Of a stretch of DNA of 40,232 bases, positions 31,891 to 40,232 are shown one piece after another (the first letter of the stretch is position 1; every line of letters begins with the position of its first letter). The position numbers were made by a program, and so were the translations under genes. The stretch is from Anaerolineales bacterium. Lineage in GTDB: Bacteria; Chloroflexota; Anaerolineae; Anaerolineales; Villigracilaceae. The DNA lies in NCBI GenBank assembly GCA_016789345.1, contig JAEURG010000255.1:1-40232 (forward strand), given 5' to 3'. A model generated the notes under the pieces. The model was given only the letters and a program-made list of their open reading frames with translations. It did not search any database and was not told the DNA's origin.

Positions 31891-34683
31891 GTGGCACCAA
31901 ATCGTAATCCTTATATTGCAGGAACCCCTGTTGGTAATAAAATAACATTTATCGGACGTGATGATATTTTGCGTGAGACTAAGCGAGTGTTGCAAGATGT
32001 AAATCAGAATGCAATAACTCTTTTTGGGCAGCGACGTATTGGTAAAACATCAATATTACAATATTTAACTAAGCATTTATCTGAAGAAGGGAGTTTTGAT
32101 ACAGTCTTCTTTGATCTCGAAGATAGGGCAGCTAAACCCTTAGGGCAAGTTGTGGTCGAACTCGCAAAGACAATAGCGAGGGAGTTACATCTACCGGAAC
32201 CTAATTTAGGAAAAAATCCTGACCAAAACTTTCGAGACGTATGGCTACCTCAAATATTAAATGAAATTCAACATAAGGTTAAAGCTGGGAAGGCTAAGCC
32301 GGTACGTAGTTTAGTTTTATTATTTGATGAATTTGATGTTTTGGCAGATCCACAAGCCGGCACGGCAGCAAAAGAATTCTTTCCGTACTTAAGAAGTCTA
32401 TTGAGCTTAGACCGTAGTCGTCTTCAATTCGTTTTTACATTGGGAAGAAATTTAGGTGATTTAAGTCAGGTAGCAATTTCTTTATTCAAGGGTGTCCCAG
32501 ACAAACGTGTATCCTTGTTATCAAAAATAGATACAGAATCTCTTATTCGCTTTTCTGAAAAAAATAATAGTTTAAAATGGAGTCAAGACGCCGTTGAAAA
32601 AGTTTGGTCACTAACCAATGGGCATCCATTCTTAACTCAGGCTCTTTGTTGGGAAATTTGGCAAAAATTTTATGAAGGGGCATCTAAGAAAGATTCTTCA
32701 ATAGTTCTTGCTAATGAAATAGATGAAGCCATTAACTCGACCTTAGAAAGGAGTCGAAATGCGCTTGACTGGTTGTGGCAAGGCCTTGGCCCTGCTGAAA
32801 AAGTAGTTGCAGCAGCATTAGCACAAGCTGGAACAGGCCCTGTAACGCAGGATGAAATTGAACATATTCTCAACGAAAGTGGAATTGTAATCATTATTCG
32901 AGAATTGAGCGAAGAAGCTCCAAAACGATTGCAAGAATGGGATTTGATCGAACCTGTCAACGGCGGTTATCGCTTTCGGGTAGAGTTACTTCGATTTTGG
33001 ATTGCCGAACATTATCCTTTGAGTCTTGTTCAGAGAGAGTTAGATGCTGTTCAACCAGCAGCTGAAGGTTTATATCAAGCAGCTCGTTCTGTCTATCAAG
33101 TGAATCTAAACGCGGCAAAACTACATTTAATTCAAGCTATAGACTATAACCCTAATCATAGAGGAGCAAGCGAATTATTAGCTGAAATCTACATTGTAGA
33201 TGGTGAAGTTGATAAAGCACAAGCATTATTAGAAAAATTAATGAATGCATATCCTTCTATAGCACGACCGCGTTTAATTCAAGTATATCTAAAACAAGCT
33301 GAAGGTGTATCTAGTGATGATGAAAAGCTAGTATGGTATCAAAAAATTTTGAAAATTTCACCAAATCAATTGGTTGCTCAAACAGCTGTGAATGAAATTT
33401 GGAGCGCGCGTGGTGAAGCTTCTCTGAAGAGCGGTGATTTAAAAAATGCTCTTGCAGCATTTGGGAAAGCAAATGATAAGACAAGAAAAGTTGAAGTGCA
33501 AAATCTACTCAGAGAAATAGAAATTCAAAAGGTGCTATCTGATATTGAGAAACTCGAAGGTGAAAATCAGTTTGAAGAAGCTCTAGAGTTAACCTTTAAA
33601 TTCGAAAAAAAATATAAGGGTGCTTATAATTGGGATAAACTTAAAGAACGCCTAAAAGCTAAAGGACAGTTAGCAGATATATACCAACAAGCACTAGGTG
33701 CAATTGCTCAAAATGATCTTCAAAAAGCGACACATTTATTATTAGAGGTATTAAATATTCAACCTGATTATGAAATGGCCGCTTTTCACCTTAATCAAGT
33801 TGTAGCTGATGCAAGTAAGAAAAAAGAAAAAAAGGAGACCATACTACCAAATCAAATCTCAATTACAGAGGCAAACTCTGATGATGTTGGAAAAACTTCG
33901 ACGCAAAGCAAAGGTACAAAGCTTCTAAATCCAACAAACCCTTTTGATTTTGTAAGGTTTATTGTTTGGATTTTTTTTACACCAAATCGAAGGAGAGATT
34001 ATATTCAAAAATATGGGGAAGACGCTGAAGCATATCATGCGAAATGGATAGTAAGTATTTTGATGGCATTGCCACTTATTTACTTACCGATTGGGCAATT
34101 TCTCGGGTTAGTCTCCACCAATGGTATTCTAAATATTTATCCCAATATTCTTAAGTGGTCATTAATATGTACGATTGGTACTTGGATTTGGCTTGGTGTT
34201 TCTAAATCAATTAATGAGGATGATAATATAATCAAATTTATATTTTTCAGCACAGGGCTGTCTCTAACAATAGCTATCACAAATTCAAACTTAGCATTGT
34301 TATATCTTATCACTTTGATAACCATTATTGCATCTTCAAAGGGTATGTCAATGGTGGTTTCTAGGACGTATAATACAATAAGCGCATTGCTATCTATCCC
34401 CTTATTGATTTCCTTATTATTTATAGTTTGGTATGTATCCACAGTTTCTTTCAGTGGTTTACTTGGGATTATTATTGGCGGAATTACTTTCATAGTTGTT
34501 GGAATTGTTTTATACATTGGTGTGATTTTTCTAGGAATTATTTTGTCTTCAATCATTGGCGAGGAACCCTCGTATCAAAAAAGCCCTCTGTTGAGTACTA
34601 TTTGGTTAGTAATACTCCATGGGCTAATAATATGGGTCAGTTTTTTTGATGGCTTGCAAAAATTAAATAGTTTTCTACAATAG
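31891..34683 (+). CDS. STAND/AAA-like ATPase with TPR-like repeats and membrane C-terminus
   Basis: A 930-residue multidomain protein. Residues 1-380 form an AAA/STAND-type ATPase: N-terminal NPYIAG...FIGRDD, P-loop GQRRIGKTS (46-54), Walker B LVLLFDEFD (141-149), then a winged helix. Residues about 386-640 are TPR-like helical repeats (for example GEASLKSGDLKNALAAFGKA). Residues about 720-925 hold several membrane helices. I start at GTG 31891 because AAAGGAG lies 10 bases upstream; an earlier TTG (31834) has none. This architecture (NTPase, sensor repeats, membrane effector) resembles conflict or immune NTPases, but no function is known. A related ATPase follows 7 bases later. Confidence 0.82.
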   Translation: MAPNRNPYIAGTPVGNKITFIGRDDILRETKRVLQDVNQNAITLFGQRRIGKTSILQYLTKHLSEEGSFDTVFFDLEDRAAKPLGQVVVELAKTIARELHLPEPNLGKNPDQNFRDVWLPQILNEIQHKVKAGKAKPVRSLVLLFDEFDVLADPQAGTAAKEFFPYLRSLLSLDRSRLQFVFTLGRNLGDLSQVAISLFKGVPDKRVSLLSKIDTESLIRFSEKNNSLKWSQDAVEKVWSLTNGHPFLTQALCWEIWQKFYEGASKKDSSIVLANEIDEAINSTLERSRNALDWLWQGLGPAEKVVAAALAQAGTGPVTQDEIEHILNESGIVIIIRELSEEAPKRLQEWDLIEPVNGGYRFRVELLRFWIAEHYPLSLVQRELDAVQPAAEGLYQAARSVYQVNLNAAKLHLIQAIDYNPNHRGASELLAEIYIVDGEVDKAQALLEKLMNAYPSIARPRLIQVYLKQAEGVSSDDEKLVWYQKILKISPNQLVAQTAVNEIWSARGEASLKSGDLKNALAAFGKANDKTRKVEVQNLLREIEIQKVLSDIEKLEGENQFEEALELTFKFEKKYKGAYNWDKLKERLKAKGQLADIYQQALGAIAQNDLQKATHLLLEVLNIQPDYEMAAFHLNQVVADASKKKEKKETILPNQISITEANSDDVGKTSTQSKGTKLLNPTNPFDFVRFIVWIFFTPNRRRDYIQKYGEDAEAYHAKWIVSILMALPLIYLPIGQFLGLVSTNGILNIYPNILKWSLICTIGTWIWLGVSKSINEDDNIIKFIFFSTGLSLTIAITNSNLALLYLITLITIIASSKGMSMVVSRTYNTISALLSIPLLISLLFIVWYVSTVSFSGLLGIIIGGITFIVVGIVLYIGVIFLGIILSSIIGEEPSYQKSPLLSTIWLVILHGLIIWVSFFDGLQKLNSFLQ

Positions 34684-34690
34684 AGAGCAA

Positions 34691-35995
34691 ATGAAAAAAA
34701 ATCCATTCATAACTGGAAAGCGTGTTCCTGTCGCTCAATTCATCAACCGTTCTAAGGAAATAAAAGATGCAGTAAGCCTTCTTTTATCTGGGCAATCATT
34801 GGCTTTCACAGGTTATCCTAGAAGTGGCAAAACTTCTTTATTGTTATATCTACAAGAGCTAAATTTAAGAGAAATTTTGTATGGCGAAAATGCAAATCAA
34901 ATGTATTTCTTCTACTTAGATTTTCAGCCAATTTCATATAAATTTACACATTATTTATTTTGGCAACGTGTGCTTACAGAATATTTAAAAAATATAAAAA
35001 TGAAATCCCCAAAATCTCTCTTATTATCATTATATAAATATTGTGATAAGAGTTTTTTTAGTACTGAGAGTATGGAAACTTTTTTAATTCAATCACAAAA
35101 AGAAGGATGGCATCTCGTTTTACTCCTTGATGAATTTGATACCATTCTACATAACCCAGAATTAAATAATAATGAATTTTTAGGTGGATTACGTACATTA
35201 GCCTCAAGATTCGGAGATGCACTAACACTTGTTATATCTTCTCAAAACACAATTAGCACGCTTAACGAAGAAACAAAGAAAAGTACCCCTGGTGGATCTC
35301 CATACTTTAATTTTTTAAAAGAAATATCTATCTTACCTTTTGACAGAAAGCACGCACAAAAAATATTTAGTCAATCTACAAGGAACTTTAGTAAAAAAGA
35401 AAAAGAATTTCTCATTGATATCGCTGGCAGCCATGCATACTTATTACAAACTGCAGGGAGTGCACTTTGGAATGCATATGAAAATAAATATCTACCTGAA
35501 GTCAGGTTAATTATAGTAGGGCAAGAAGTGTTGCGTACAGCCTCCGATAGTTTAGAGCGAGTATGGCAAAGCTGGACATCTGAGATGAGAAAAGTATTTA
35601 CAGTGATTGCTTTGGATGAAATGCCAACGTTATTAGGAGATAAACTTTTTGATATTGAAAGCATGCGTAAATCTATTTTAGAGTATCCACGTGACATTAG
35701 GTACTTAAGTGAAAGAGGTTTTATTGCAGAAGATAACTTACTGCCAAGCGGTTATTGTGTTACTGCAAAAGTGATGCTTTGGTGGCTTGCGGAGGAGTTA
35801 TTTATAGCTATAGTGAAAAGTGACGATTTGGGCAAATTTCTATATAAAAACCAATTAGATGGATTATTTACTAAAGGGGAACAAAGTCAGTTCATCTCAG
35901 CAATGGCAAGCCTTACGGCATTAGCAAAAACCAGTGCTGCAACATTTGTGGAAGCGGCAGCAGAAGGTTTAGGAAAAGGTCTAACAAAAACCTAA
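34691..35995 (+). CDS. Second STAND/AAA-like ATPase, unknown
   Basis: A 434-residue ATPase with the same N-terminal plan as its neighbour: NPFITG, then VAQFINRSKEI, P-loop GYPRSGKTS (41-49), Walker B LVLLLDEFD (142-150) and sensor-like SSQN (183-186). A winged-helix segment follows to about 370. The last 60 residues (after WWLAEELFIAIV) are a small helical region with an Ala-rich end (TSAATFVEAAAEGLGKGLTK), possibly amphipathic. No membrane helix is evident. It starts 7 bases after the first ATPase gene, so they form an operon and the proteins may work together. Role unknown. Confidence 0.83.
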   Translation: MKKNPFITGKRVPVAQFINRSKEIKDAVSLLLSGQSLAFTGYPRSGKTSLLLYLQELNLREILYGENANQMYFFYLDFQPISYKFTHYLFWQRVLTEYLKNIKMKSPKSLLLSLYKYCDKSFFSTESMETFLIQSQKEGWHLVLLLDEFDTILHNPELNNNEFLGGLRTLASRFGDALTLVISSQNTISTLNEETKKSTPGGSPYFNFLKEISILPFDRKHAQKIFSQSTRNFSKKEKEFLIDIAGSHAYLLQTAGSALWNAYENKYLPEVRLIIVGQEVLRTASDSLERVWQSWTSEMRKVFTVIALDEMPTLLGDKLFDIESMRKSILEYPRDIRYLSERGFIAEDNLLPSGYCVTAKVMLWWLAEELFIAIVKSDDLGKFLYKNQLDGLFTKGEQSQFISAMASLTALAKTSAATFVEAAAEGLGKGLTKT

Positions 35996-36215
35996 TCACA
36001 GAAAACCGTGACGATTTTCATTAAAAAACTATATAAGGGAATTGCAAAATGCAAGTAGAGTGAGCGCACGTATTTGCCTACACGCATCCATAAAAACTAA
36101 CTACTAATATCCAATAACTAAAACAGCTATTTATGAGCATTTCCCTTCTCCGCGTCTGTGAAGCGAATACCTGTTACACTGAAACGGTAATACATTGGAT
36201 CGCTCTGTCAGACCT

Positions 36216-36271
36216 TGACCGTTGACCCTCTTAAAGGGAAAGCGGTCATTTTATTTCCAGCCGAGCTGGAA
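36216..36271 (+). promoter_or_regulatory. Two-hairpin leader of the RRM gene
   Basis: First stem: TGACCG (36216-36221) with CGGTCA (36243-36248), enclosing inner CCCT/AGGG (36226-36229, 36235-36238). Second stem: TTCCAGC (36255-36261), loop CGA, GCTGGAA (36265-36271). Both precede the RRM start by 16 bases. They may be an autoregulatory or thermosensing leader, or a repeat. Confidence 0.55.
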
Positions 36272-36286
36272 GAAAGCAGTAAAGAT

Positions 36287-36538
36287 ATGGATACCCGAAT
36301 TTATGTAGGCAATCTCAACAAATTAACCACACAAGATGAAATCAACACTTTGTTTGCAACTGCTGGCACAGTCTCATCAGTAGAACTCGTCATGGATAAA
36401 GGCACAGGTCTTTCAAAAGGCTTCGCATTTGTATCTATGCCAGAACCTGCCGAAGCAGAAAAAGCCATCACCATGTTCCATGAATATGCTTTGAAAGAAA
36501 ATTCTCTCAAAGTCAATATCGCTAAGCCAAAAGTCTAA
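36287..36538 (+). CDS. RRM-domain RNA-binding protein
   Basis: An 83-residue single RNA recognition motif. RNP2 is RIYVGNL (4-10) and RNP1 is KGFAFVSM (44-51), both with the aromatic RNA-binding residues. The length and single domain match bacterial (cyanobacterial Rbp-like) RRM proteins, which are often cold-induced. I start at ATG 36287 because the RRM begins right there; an in-frame ATG at 36215 would read through the leader hairpins. Lacks the Gly-rich tail of some Rbp. Its leader has two hairpins and it ends with a strong terminator, so it is likely monocistronic and highly expressed. Confidence 0.88.
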   Translation: MDTRIYVGNLNKLTTQDEINTLFATAGTVSSVELVMDKGTGLSKGFAFVSMPEPAEAEKAITMFHEYALKENSLKVNIAKPKV

Positions 36539-36563
36539 TAGACTTAGTGCAAAGATAAATTAC

Positions 36564-36594
36564 AAAATCCCCATTTCAAAAGAATGGGGATTTT
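36564..36594 (+). terminator. Intrinsic terminator of the RRM gene
   Basis: Stem AAAATCCCCATT (36564-36575) and its complement (36583-36594), loop of 7, T-run at 36591-36595. It lies 25 bases after the stop. Confidence 0.92.
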
Positions 36595-36688
36595 TCTTAC
36601 AATATCGGTCTCACTCCAACTTTAAGGTGATTGAAAAATAATACATAAACTACTACTATGATTCAAATTCAAATCTTGGAGTGACGAT

Positions 36689-36946
36689 ATGAAAAACAAC
36701 AAATGCCCCAATTGCGAATCAACAGAAATCATAGAAAATCTAGACCTACGCGGCGGCGAAGGCAATCCGCCGTATGTGATGGTTTCAGAGCCAGAGCCGC
36801 CCAATCGCCCATTTATTTGGATGCCCAAATTTGTACGAAGTTATATCAAAGCCTCAGTCTGCGGTTCATGCGGATACACAGAATTACATACTATCAATTA
36901 CAAAGAAATGAACGAAACCTATAAAAAGGGATATAGAAGTAAATAG
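36689..36946 (+). CDS. Zinc-ribbon mini-protein, unknown
   Basis: An 85-residue protein with two CxxC knuckles: CPNCES near the start (6-9) and CGSCGY near the C-terminus (58-62), a spaced zinc ribbon. The middle has PPNRPFIWMPKFVRSYIKA. It may bind nucleic acid or a protein partner; no family is recognised. GGAG lies about 9 bases before the ATG. It lies alone between the RRM terminator and a small membrane gene. Confidence 0.68.
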   Translation: MKNNKCPNCESTEIIENLDLRGGEGNPPYVMVSEPEPPNRPFIWMPKFVRSYIKASVCGSCGYTELHTINYKEMNETYKKGYRSK

Positions 36947-37000
36947 CATTTGACAGACTCTCAATAGAATTTGCAAGTCAAATGTTTGTATGCTTGGAGC

Positions 37001-37354
37001 ATGAAAGTCATTTCCATTCTCTTAGCATTTCTAAACTCACTCATGGGCGTATTGCTGATTCTCTCTTGCATCTCAGCCAGTGAAACATTAGGTTGGATCA
37101 CAACCAAAACAGGCGCGGGCATATTAGCAATTTATTTTGGCATCTTAACTTTCAAAGATGCAGTACAGCCACTAAGTCAAAAACGAATGGTGTTGAATAG
37201 TTTATTAATTGTGATTGTCAGCGTTTCTGCTTTGGTGTGTGGAATTCATTGGTCTATTGCAAGTGGCGATATGAAAAATACAATCTTATTATTTTCAAGC
37301 AGTTTGTTCGTGCAAGGATTAACTTCTATTTTGGGAATGGAATCAACCATGTAA
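37001..37354 (+). CDS. Small four-helix membrane protein, unknown
   Basis: A 117-residue hydrophobic protein with four helices (VISILLAFLNSLMGVLLILS, GAGILAIYFGILTF, LLIVIVSVSALVCGIHW, TILLFSSSLFVQGL). No family recognised. The start at 37001 is uncertain: GGAG sits only one base before this ATG, and an in-frame TTG at 36971 exists. The stop codon TAA lies in the palindromic repeat at 37351. Confidence 0.6.
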   Translation: MKVISILLAFLNSLMGVLLILSCISASETLGWITTKTGAGILAIYFGILTFKDAVQPLSQKRMVLNSLLIVIVSVSALVCGIHWSIASGDMKNTILLFSSSLFVQGLTSILGMESTM

Positions 37355-37377
37355 GGGCGAGGTGACCTCGCCCCTAC
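37351..37377. repeat. Second GTAGGGGCGAGGT palindrome, variant copy
   Basis: Copy of the 18460-18486 palindrome with one change (GTAAGGGCGAGGT). It lies between convergent genes and supplies the stop codons of both: TAA for the + gene at 37352-37354 and TAG for the PHP gene at 37374-37376. Confidence 0.85.
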
Positions 37378-38018
37378 GATCTATTTTTCATAGATGCATA
37401 TCTCGAAACAAAATGCACCAACCAAGAAGATAACTTCGTTTGATATTTTGCCTGCCTGATAACTTTCCGCATCTCTTCTGGACCTGTAAACTGGTCAAGC
37501 AAAATAACTGACCTCCCCACTTCAAACGCCGCGTGTGCATCCGAGCCGACAGTGCCAGCCAAGTTATATTTTTCAGCAAACTGTTTTGCCTGCACATTGA
37601 ACATCGGATTCATACAACGTGCATTAAATATTTCAATGGCATCCACTTGTTCAATAATTTCGAGTAAATCATTTTCTTCCCAACCGCCTTTTCTTAATCT
37701 ATCAAACGGATGAGATACGCTAATAAATGCACCTTGTTCTTTTAATATCTTTATCGTTTCTTGTGGCGTTAAGCCTGCGGGAATTTCTTCTTGCACATAA
37801 GCCGCCAGAATCTCTCCACGAGTAGTCATAATTTCCTCGCCCACAATAACCAGTTCACGGTCAAGTTTTTGAGCCGCGAGTGCACCTTGAATCGAATTAT
37901 GGTCAGTGATGACCAATCTATCCAAACCTTTTCGTTTGGCAGTTTTTATCAAATCCTCTGGCTTGGTCAAAGAATCTTTGGAAGCGTTTGTATGGCAGTG
38001 AAATTCAAGTTTTAGCAT
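37374..38018 (-). CDS. PHP-domain phosphoesterase
   Basis: A 214-residue PHP-fold metal hydrolase. Metal-binding motifs are FHCHTNAS (H7, H9), ITDHNS (D39, H40), VGEEI (E61-E62), SHPFDR (H103) and GSDAH (D160, H162), in the family's order. Related enzymes include nucleoside 3',5'-bisphosphatases and histidinol phosphatase-like proteins; this one is small and soluble, and its substrate is not known. The C-terminus (SMKNRS) ends inside a repeat. It diverges from the SPFH gene with only 46 bases between. Confidence 0.87.
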   Translation of the reverse strand: MLKLEFHCHTNASKDSLTKPEDLIKTAKRKGLDRLVITDHNSIQGALAAQKLDRELVIVGEEIMTTRGEILAAYVQEEIPAGLTPQETIKILKEQGAFISVSHPFDRLRKGGWEENDLLEIIEQVDAIEIFNARCMNPMFNVQAKQFAEKYNLAGTVGSDAHAAFEVGRSVILLDQFTGPEEMRKVIRQAKYQTKLSSWLVHFVSRYASMKNRS

Positions 38019-38045
38019 AAAGCAATTTTACCAATTCACTCATTT

Positions 38046-38060
38046 TTGATTTAGAATCAA
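38046..38060. promoter_or_regulatory. Small palindrome in the divergent gap
   Basis: TTGATT-TAG-AATCAA overlaps the ribosome binding site of the SPFH gene (start 38065) and lies in the 46-base gap to the PHP gene. It might be an operator but could be chance. Confidence 0.25.
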
Positions 38061-38064
38061 GGTT

Positions 38065-39516
38065 ATGATTCGAAAAGGACTCTCTGCCTTTTTTGCGGAA
38101 TTACAAAAGCCATACGGCATTGTGGTTATTTTATTTTTAGTGTGGCATGGAATCATTTGGTGGTTTTCAATTCCATTCACTTGGTTGGGTAGCCTTTTTG
38201 TGCTGGGGGTAGATTTGATTGCTACATTTATTATGTTAGAAGGCTTAACCTACTTTTTTTCTCAATTTGTGTTGCCGATTCAAAATGAAAAAGACCGCCA
38301 AGAAATTTATACCCGCGTGCGTGACTTTGAATCAGGGAAGCGCGGACCCATTTTATTTGTTAAAAACGGGCGAGTGATTAAGCATGAGCATGAAGATAAC
38401 AAACGCGGCAAGGGTGTGATTGTGCTGGATACTGCCAGCGCTGTGGTGCTTCGGACAGATACCGAAATTGTAGGACCTGTTGGACCTGGCATTCGGTTTA
38501 CAAAAGAAAATGAGTACATCATCAGCCATACAAAAAATGGAAAAGAAGAACCGATTGGGGTAGATTTAAGAACGCAATGGCAATTTATAGGACCCCACGC
38601 CAGCGACCAACCGTTGCTTAATCCATTTCCAACATCCAACCCAAAATATGCCAATGAAGTGGAAAGGCGGCGCAAGCAGACCGTTGGCTTAACCAGAGAC
38701 GGCTTTGAAATTTCTGCCACGATTAGTATTAAATTCAATGTACGGCGCGCCAAACGAGTCACCCCAAGCGAAAGCGGGGTAAAGTCGCAATTTCGTTACG
38801 ACCCAAGCGCCGTGCGTGATGTTGTTACGCGCCAAGCCATGCACTTAGATAAAACCGAAAATAAAGTAATCCGCCTTGAATGGAAAGAACTACCTGCACA
38901 TTTGGTTGTTAACTTATGGCGTGAATATATTCGCAAAGTAAAACTAGAAGATTTATTCACAACCTCAAATAGTATGAGTGGTTTACAACATATTGAAGAA
39001 ATGATTCGACAACGTGTTTGTAAGCCAGAAGTAGTAATCTTAAATGAAGTCGGCAGACCCGATGTAGCCCCTCGCAAGCAAGGGAGCCGAGAATATCAGC
39101 AACTTGAAGAACGAGGCTTAGAAATTACTGAGGTGCGGATTCATAACGTGATGTTTGACCACGAAATGGATAAAGCCCGTGTAGAGCAATGGAATGCCGA
39201 ATGGACAAAACTTGCCAAACGCGAAGAAGAATTGCTAAAAGAAACGCAAGTGCTGGTAGAAACATCTGCTAGAAATGATGCCCTTAAAAAATTTGCTAAA
39301 GTGGCTTCACAACGATTCAATAATCCGCTGGCACCACACCAAGATATTTACACAACCATACAAAACTTAATTGAACCCATTAAAGAAAATTTGCTTACAG
39401 AAAACCGCGCTAACAACGATGTAGAGGCTGAATTAAGAAAATTAGATGAAATTTTGAAATGGGCAATCACCAATAAACAAGACCTCATCCAAAGAAATGC
39501 TGGAGGTGAGGGATGA
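38065..39516 (+). CDS. SPFH/Band7-like membrane protein
   Basis: A 483-residue protein. Two or three helices at residues about 15-70 anchor it, and a large SPFH-like domain follows (about 90-330: GKGVIVLDTASAVVLRTDTE, cut to VIVLDTASAVVLRT; QTVGLTRDGFEISATISIKF; YDPSAVRDVV). A charged helical region (about 345-480) may form a coiled coil. SPFH proteins scaffold membrane microdomains or regulate proteases; the exact role is unknown. Its stop (TGA 39514-39516) overlaps the start ATG 39513 of the next SPFH-like gene, so the two are coupled. Confidence 0.78.
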   Translation: MIRKGLSAFFAELQKPYGIVVILFLVWHGIIWWFSIPFTWLGSLFVLGVDLIATFIMLEGLTYFFSQFVLPIQNEKDRQEIYTRVRDFESGKRGPILFVKNGRVIKHEHEDNKRGKGVIVLDTASAVVLRTDTEIVGPVGPGIRFTKENEYIISHTKNGKEEPIGVDLRTQWQFIGPHASDQPLLNPFPTSNPKYANEVERRRKQTVGLTRDGFEISATISIKFNVRRAKRVTPSESGVKSQFRYDPSAVRDVVTRQAMHLDKTENKVIRLEWKELPAHLVVNLWREYIRKVKLEDLFTTSNSMSGLQHIEEMIRQRVCKPEVVILNEVGRPDVAPRKQGSREYQQLEERGLEITEVRIHNVMFDHEMDKARVEQWNAEWTKLAKREEELLKETQVLVETSARNDALKKFAKVASQRFNNPLAPHQDIYTTIQNLIEPIKENLLTENRANNDVEAELRKLDEILKWAITNKQDLIQRNAGGEG

Positions 39517-40232
39517 TGAAAACCCGCGTGCAAGCCAACGAGTATTTATCTTTATTATTTGGTCTAAAAGATAAAAATGTGCAACATCGAGTGACCGCTA
39601 GGCTCATTGCTTTTTTTGGCATTATCATCATCCTCGGCTTAATCACAATGGGAGTTGCAGGAGACCAAATTCTCACTACCGAACAGCGACTTGGCGTTGT
39701 GGCATGGAGTTTTATTAAGTATCCATTGTTATTGTATGCCATTTACAAAGTGACTATCACGCGGGCGGCAAACTATCTGGCAGATATCTTTGAATTAAAA
39801 GATGTATCCATTGCGGAAGGATTCGTTGAAGAAGTTGCCTTTGGTGCAGGCGATGAAAGCATTACCATTAATGAAGGCAAGGTCTCTGAAAAAGACGAAG
39901 CCTCTCCCATCATCTTAATTGGCGGACCTGGCAAAATTAAAGTAAACCTCGGTAGCGCCGCACTGCTAGAACAACTAGACGGCGACCCTGAAGTCATCCA
40001 TGCGCAAAAAGATTTATGGGAGTTGGAATGCTTTGAGCGTATTCGAGAAATCGGCAAAGAAGACCAAGTGGGCAAGCACGAATATGCCGCTATCAATTTA
40101 CACGACCAGTTTGTAACCGAATTAGAAGTGGCTTCACGCACCAAAGACGGTTTCCCCATTGAAGCGAAAGATATTAAGATACTATTTAGCATTCAAAGAA
40201 ACCCAAATCAATTCTATACAAAAAATACAATC
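39513..40232 (+). CDS. Second SPFH-like membrane protein, cut by window end
   Basis: An open frame of 240 codons continues to the window end. It starts at ATGATG (39513), with GGAGGTGAGGG 6 bases upstream. It has two N-terminal helices (LIAFFGIIIILGLITMG and WSFIKYPLLLYAIYKV), then a soluble domain with AEGFVEEVAFGAG, PIILIGGPGKIKVNLGSAAL, and SRTKDGFPIEAKDIKILFSI, similar to the SPFH repeat of the preceding gene. The missing C-terminus is outside the window. The two proteins probably form a hetero-oligomer. Confidence 0.75.
   Translation, partial: MMKTRVQANEYLSLLFGLKDKNVQHRVTARLIAFFGIIIILGLITMGVAGDQILTTEQRLGVVAWSFIKYPLLLYAIYKVTITRAANYLADIFELKDVSIAEGFVEEVAFGAGDESITINEGKVSEKDEASPIILIGGPGKIKVNLGSAALLEQLDGDPEVIHAQKDLWELECFERIREIGKEDQVGKHEYAAINLHDQFVTELEVASRTKDGFPIEAKDIKILFSIQRNPNQFYTKNTI

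Overview
The window is a dense, roughly 40% GC bacterial chromosome segment with three functional blocks. Gene content (CrtI, fused CrtYcd lycopene cyclase, B12-type MerR regulator, BMP-type ABC importer), the many dispersed palindromes and the four-helix-bundle gene suggest a Chloroflexota bacterium of the Anaerolineae type. This is an inference from familiarity, not from a marker gene. No rRNA, tRNA, CRISPR array, transposase or integrase was seen.

Block 1 (2-9897, + strand) looks like a light-responsive carotenoid and photoprotection regulon. It holds phytoene desaturase (crtI), a CarH/LitR-like B12-binding MerR regulator with an intact W-x9-EH motif, a DUF1295 membrane reductase/methyltransferase-like protein, a DICT-domain protein, a photolyase, an unknown polytopic membrane protein, an alpha/beta hydrolase, a cytochrome P450 (possible carotenoid hydroxylase) and a lycopene cyclase. 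crtB is not in the window.

Block 2 (9984-31675, - strand) starts with housekeeping genes: a MATE exporter, then a polyprenyl-phosphate glycosyltransferase, an AI-2E family protein and threonine synthase joined by 4-bp overlaps. It continues as what I read as a purine uptake and catabolism region: a BMP lipoprotein with ATPase and two permeases (nucleoside-type importer), carbamate kinase, a YgeW-like knotted carbamoyltransferase, YgeY-like M20 hydrolase, GntR/UTRA regulator, adenine deaminase and 8-oxoguanine deaminase. Two GT-C-like membrane proteins, a small membrane protein and a four-helix-bundle gene are interspersed. The gaps between these genes carry degenerate 8-9 bp periodic arrays and palindromes; several supply stop codons, and one pair of inverted repeats brackets the four-helix-bundle gene like a small mobile element.

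Block 3 (31891-40232, mostly + strand) is accessory. A tandem pair of related STAND/AAA-like ATPases comes first (one with TPR-like repeats and a membrane C-terminus), the best candidate for an undescribed system such as defence or signalling. It is followed by an RRM RNA-binding protein gene with two leader hairpins and a clear terminator, a zinc-ribbon mini-protein, a small membrane protein, a PHP phosphoesterase (- strand), and two translationally coupled SPFH-like membrane proteins, the second cut by the window end.

Across the window at least four families of dispersed palindromic repeats occur. Two copies lie in frame inside genes (P450 and the 19.9-22 kb membrane protein).
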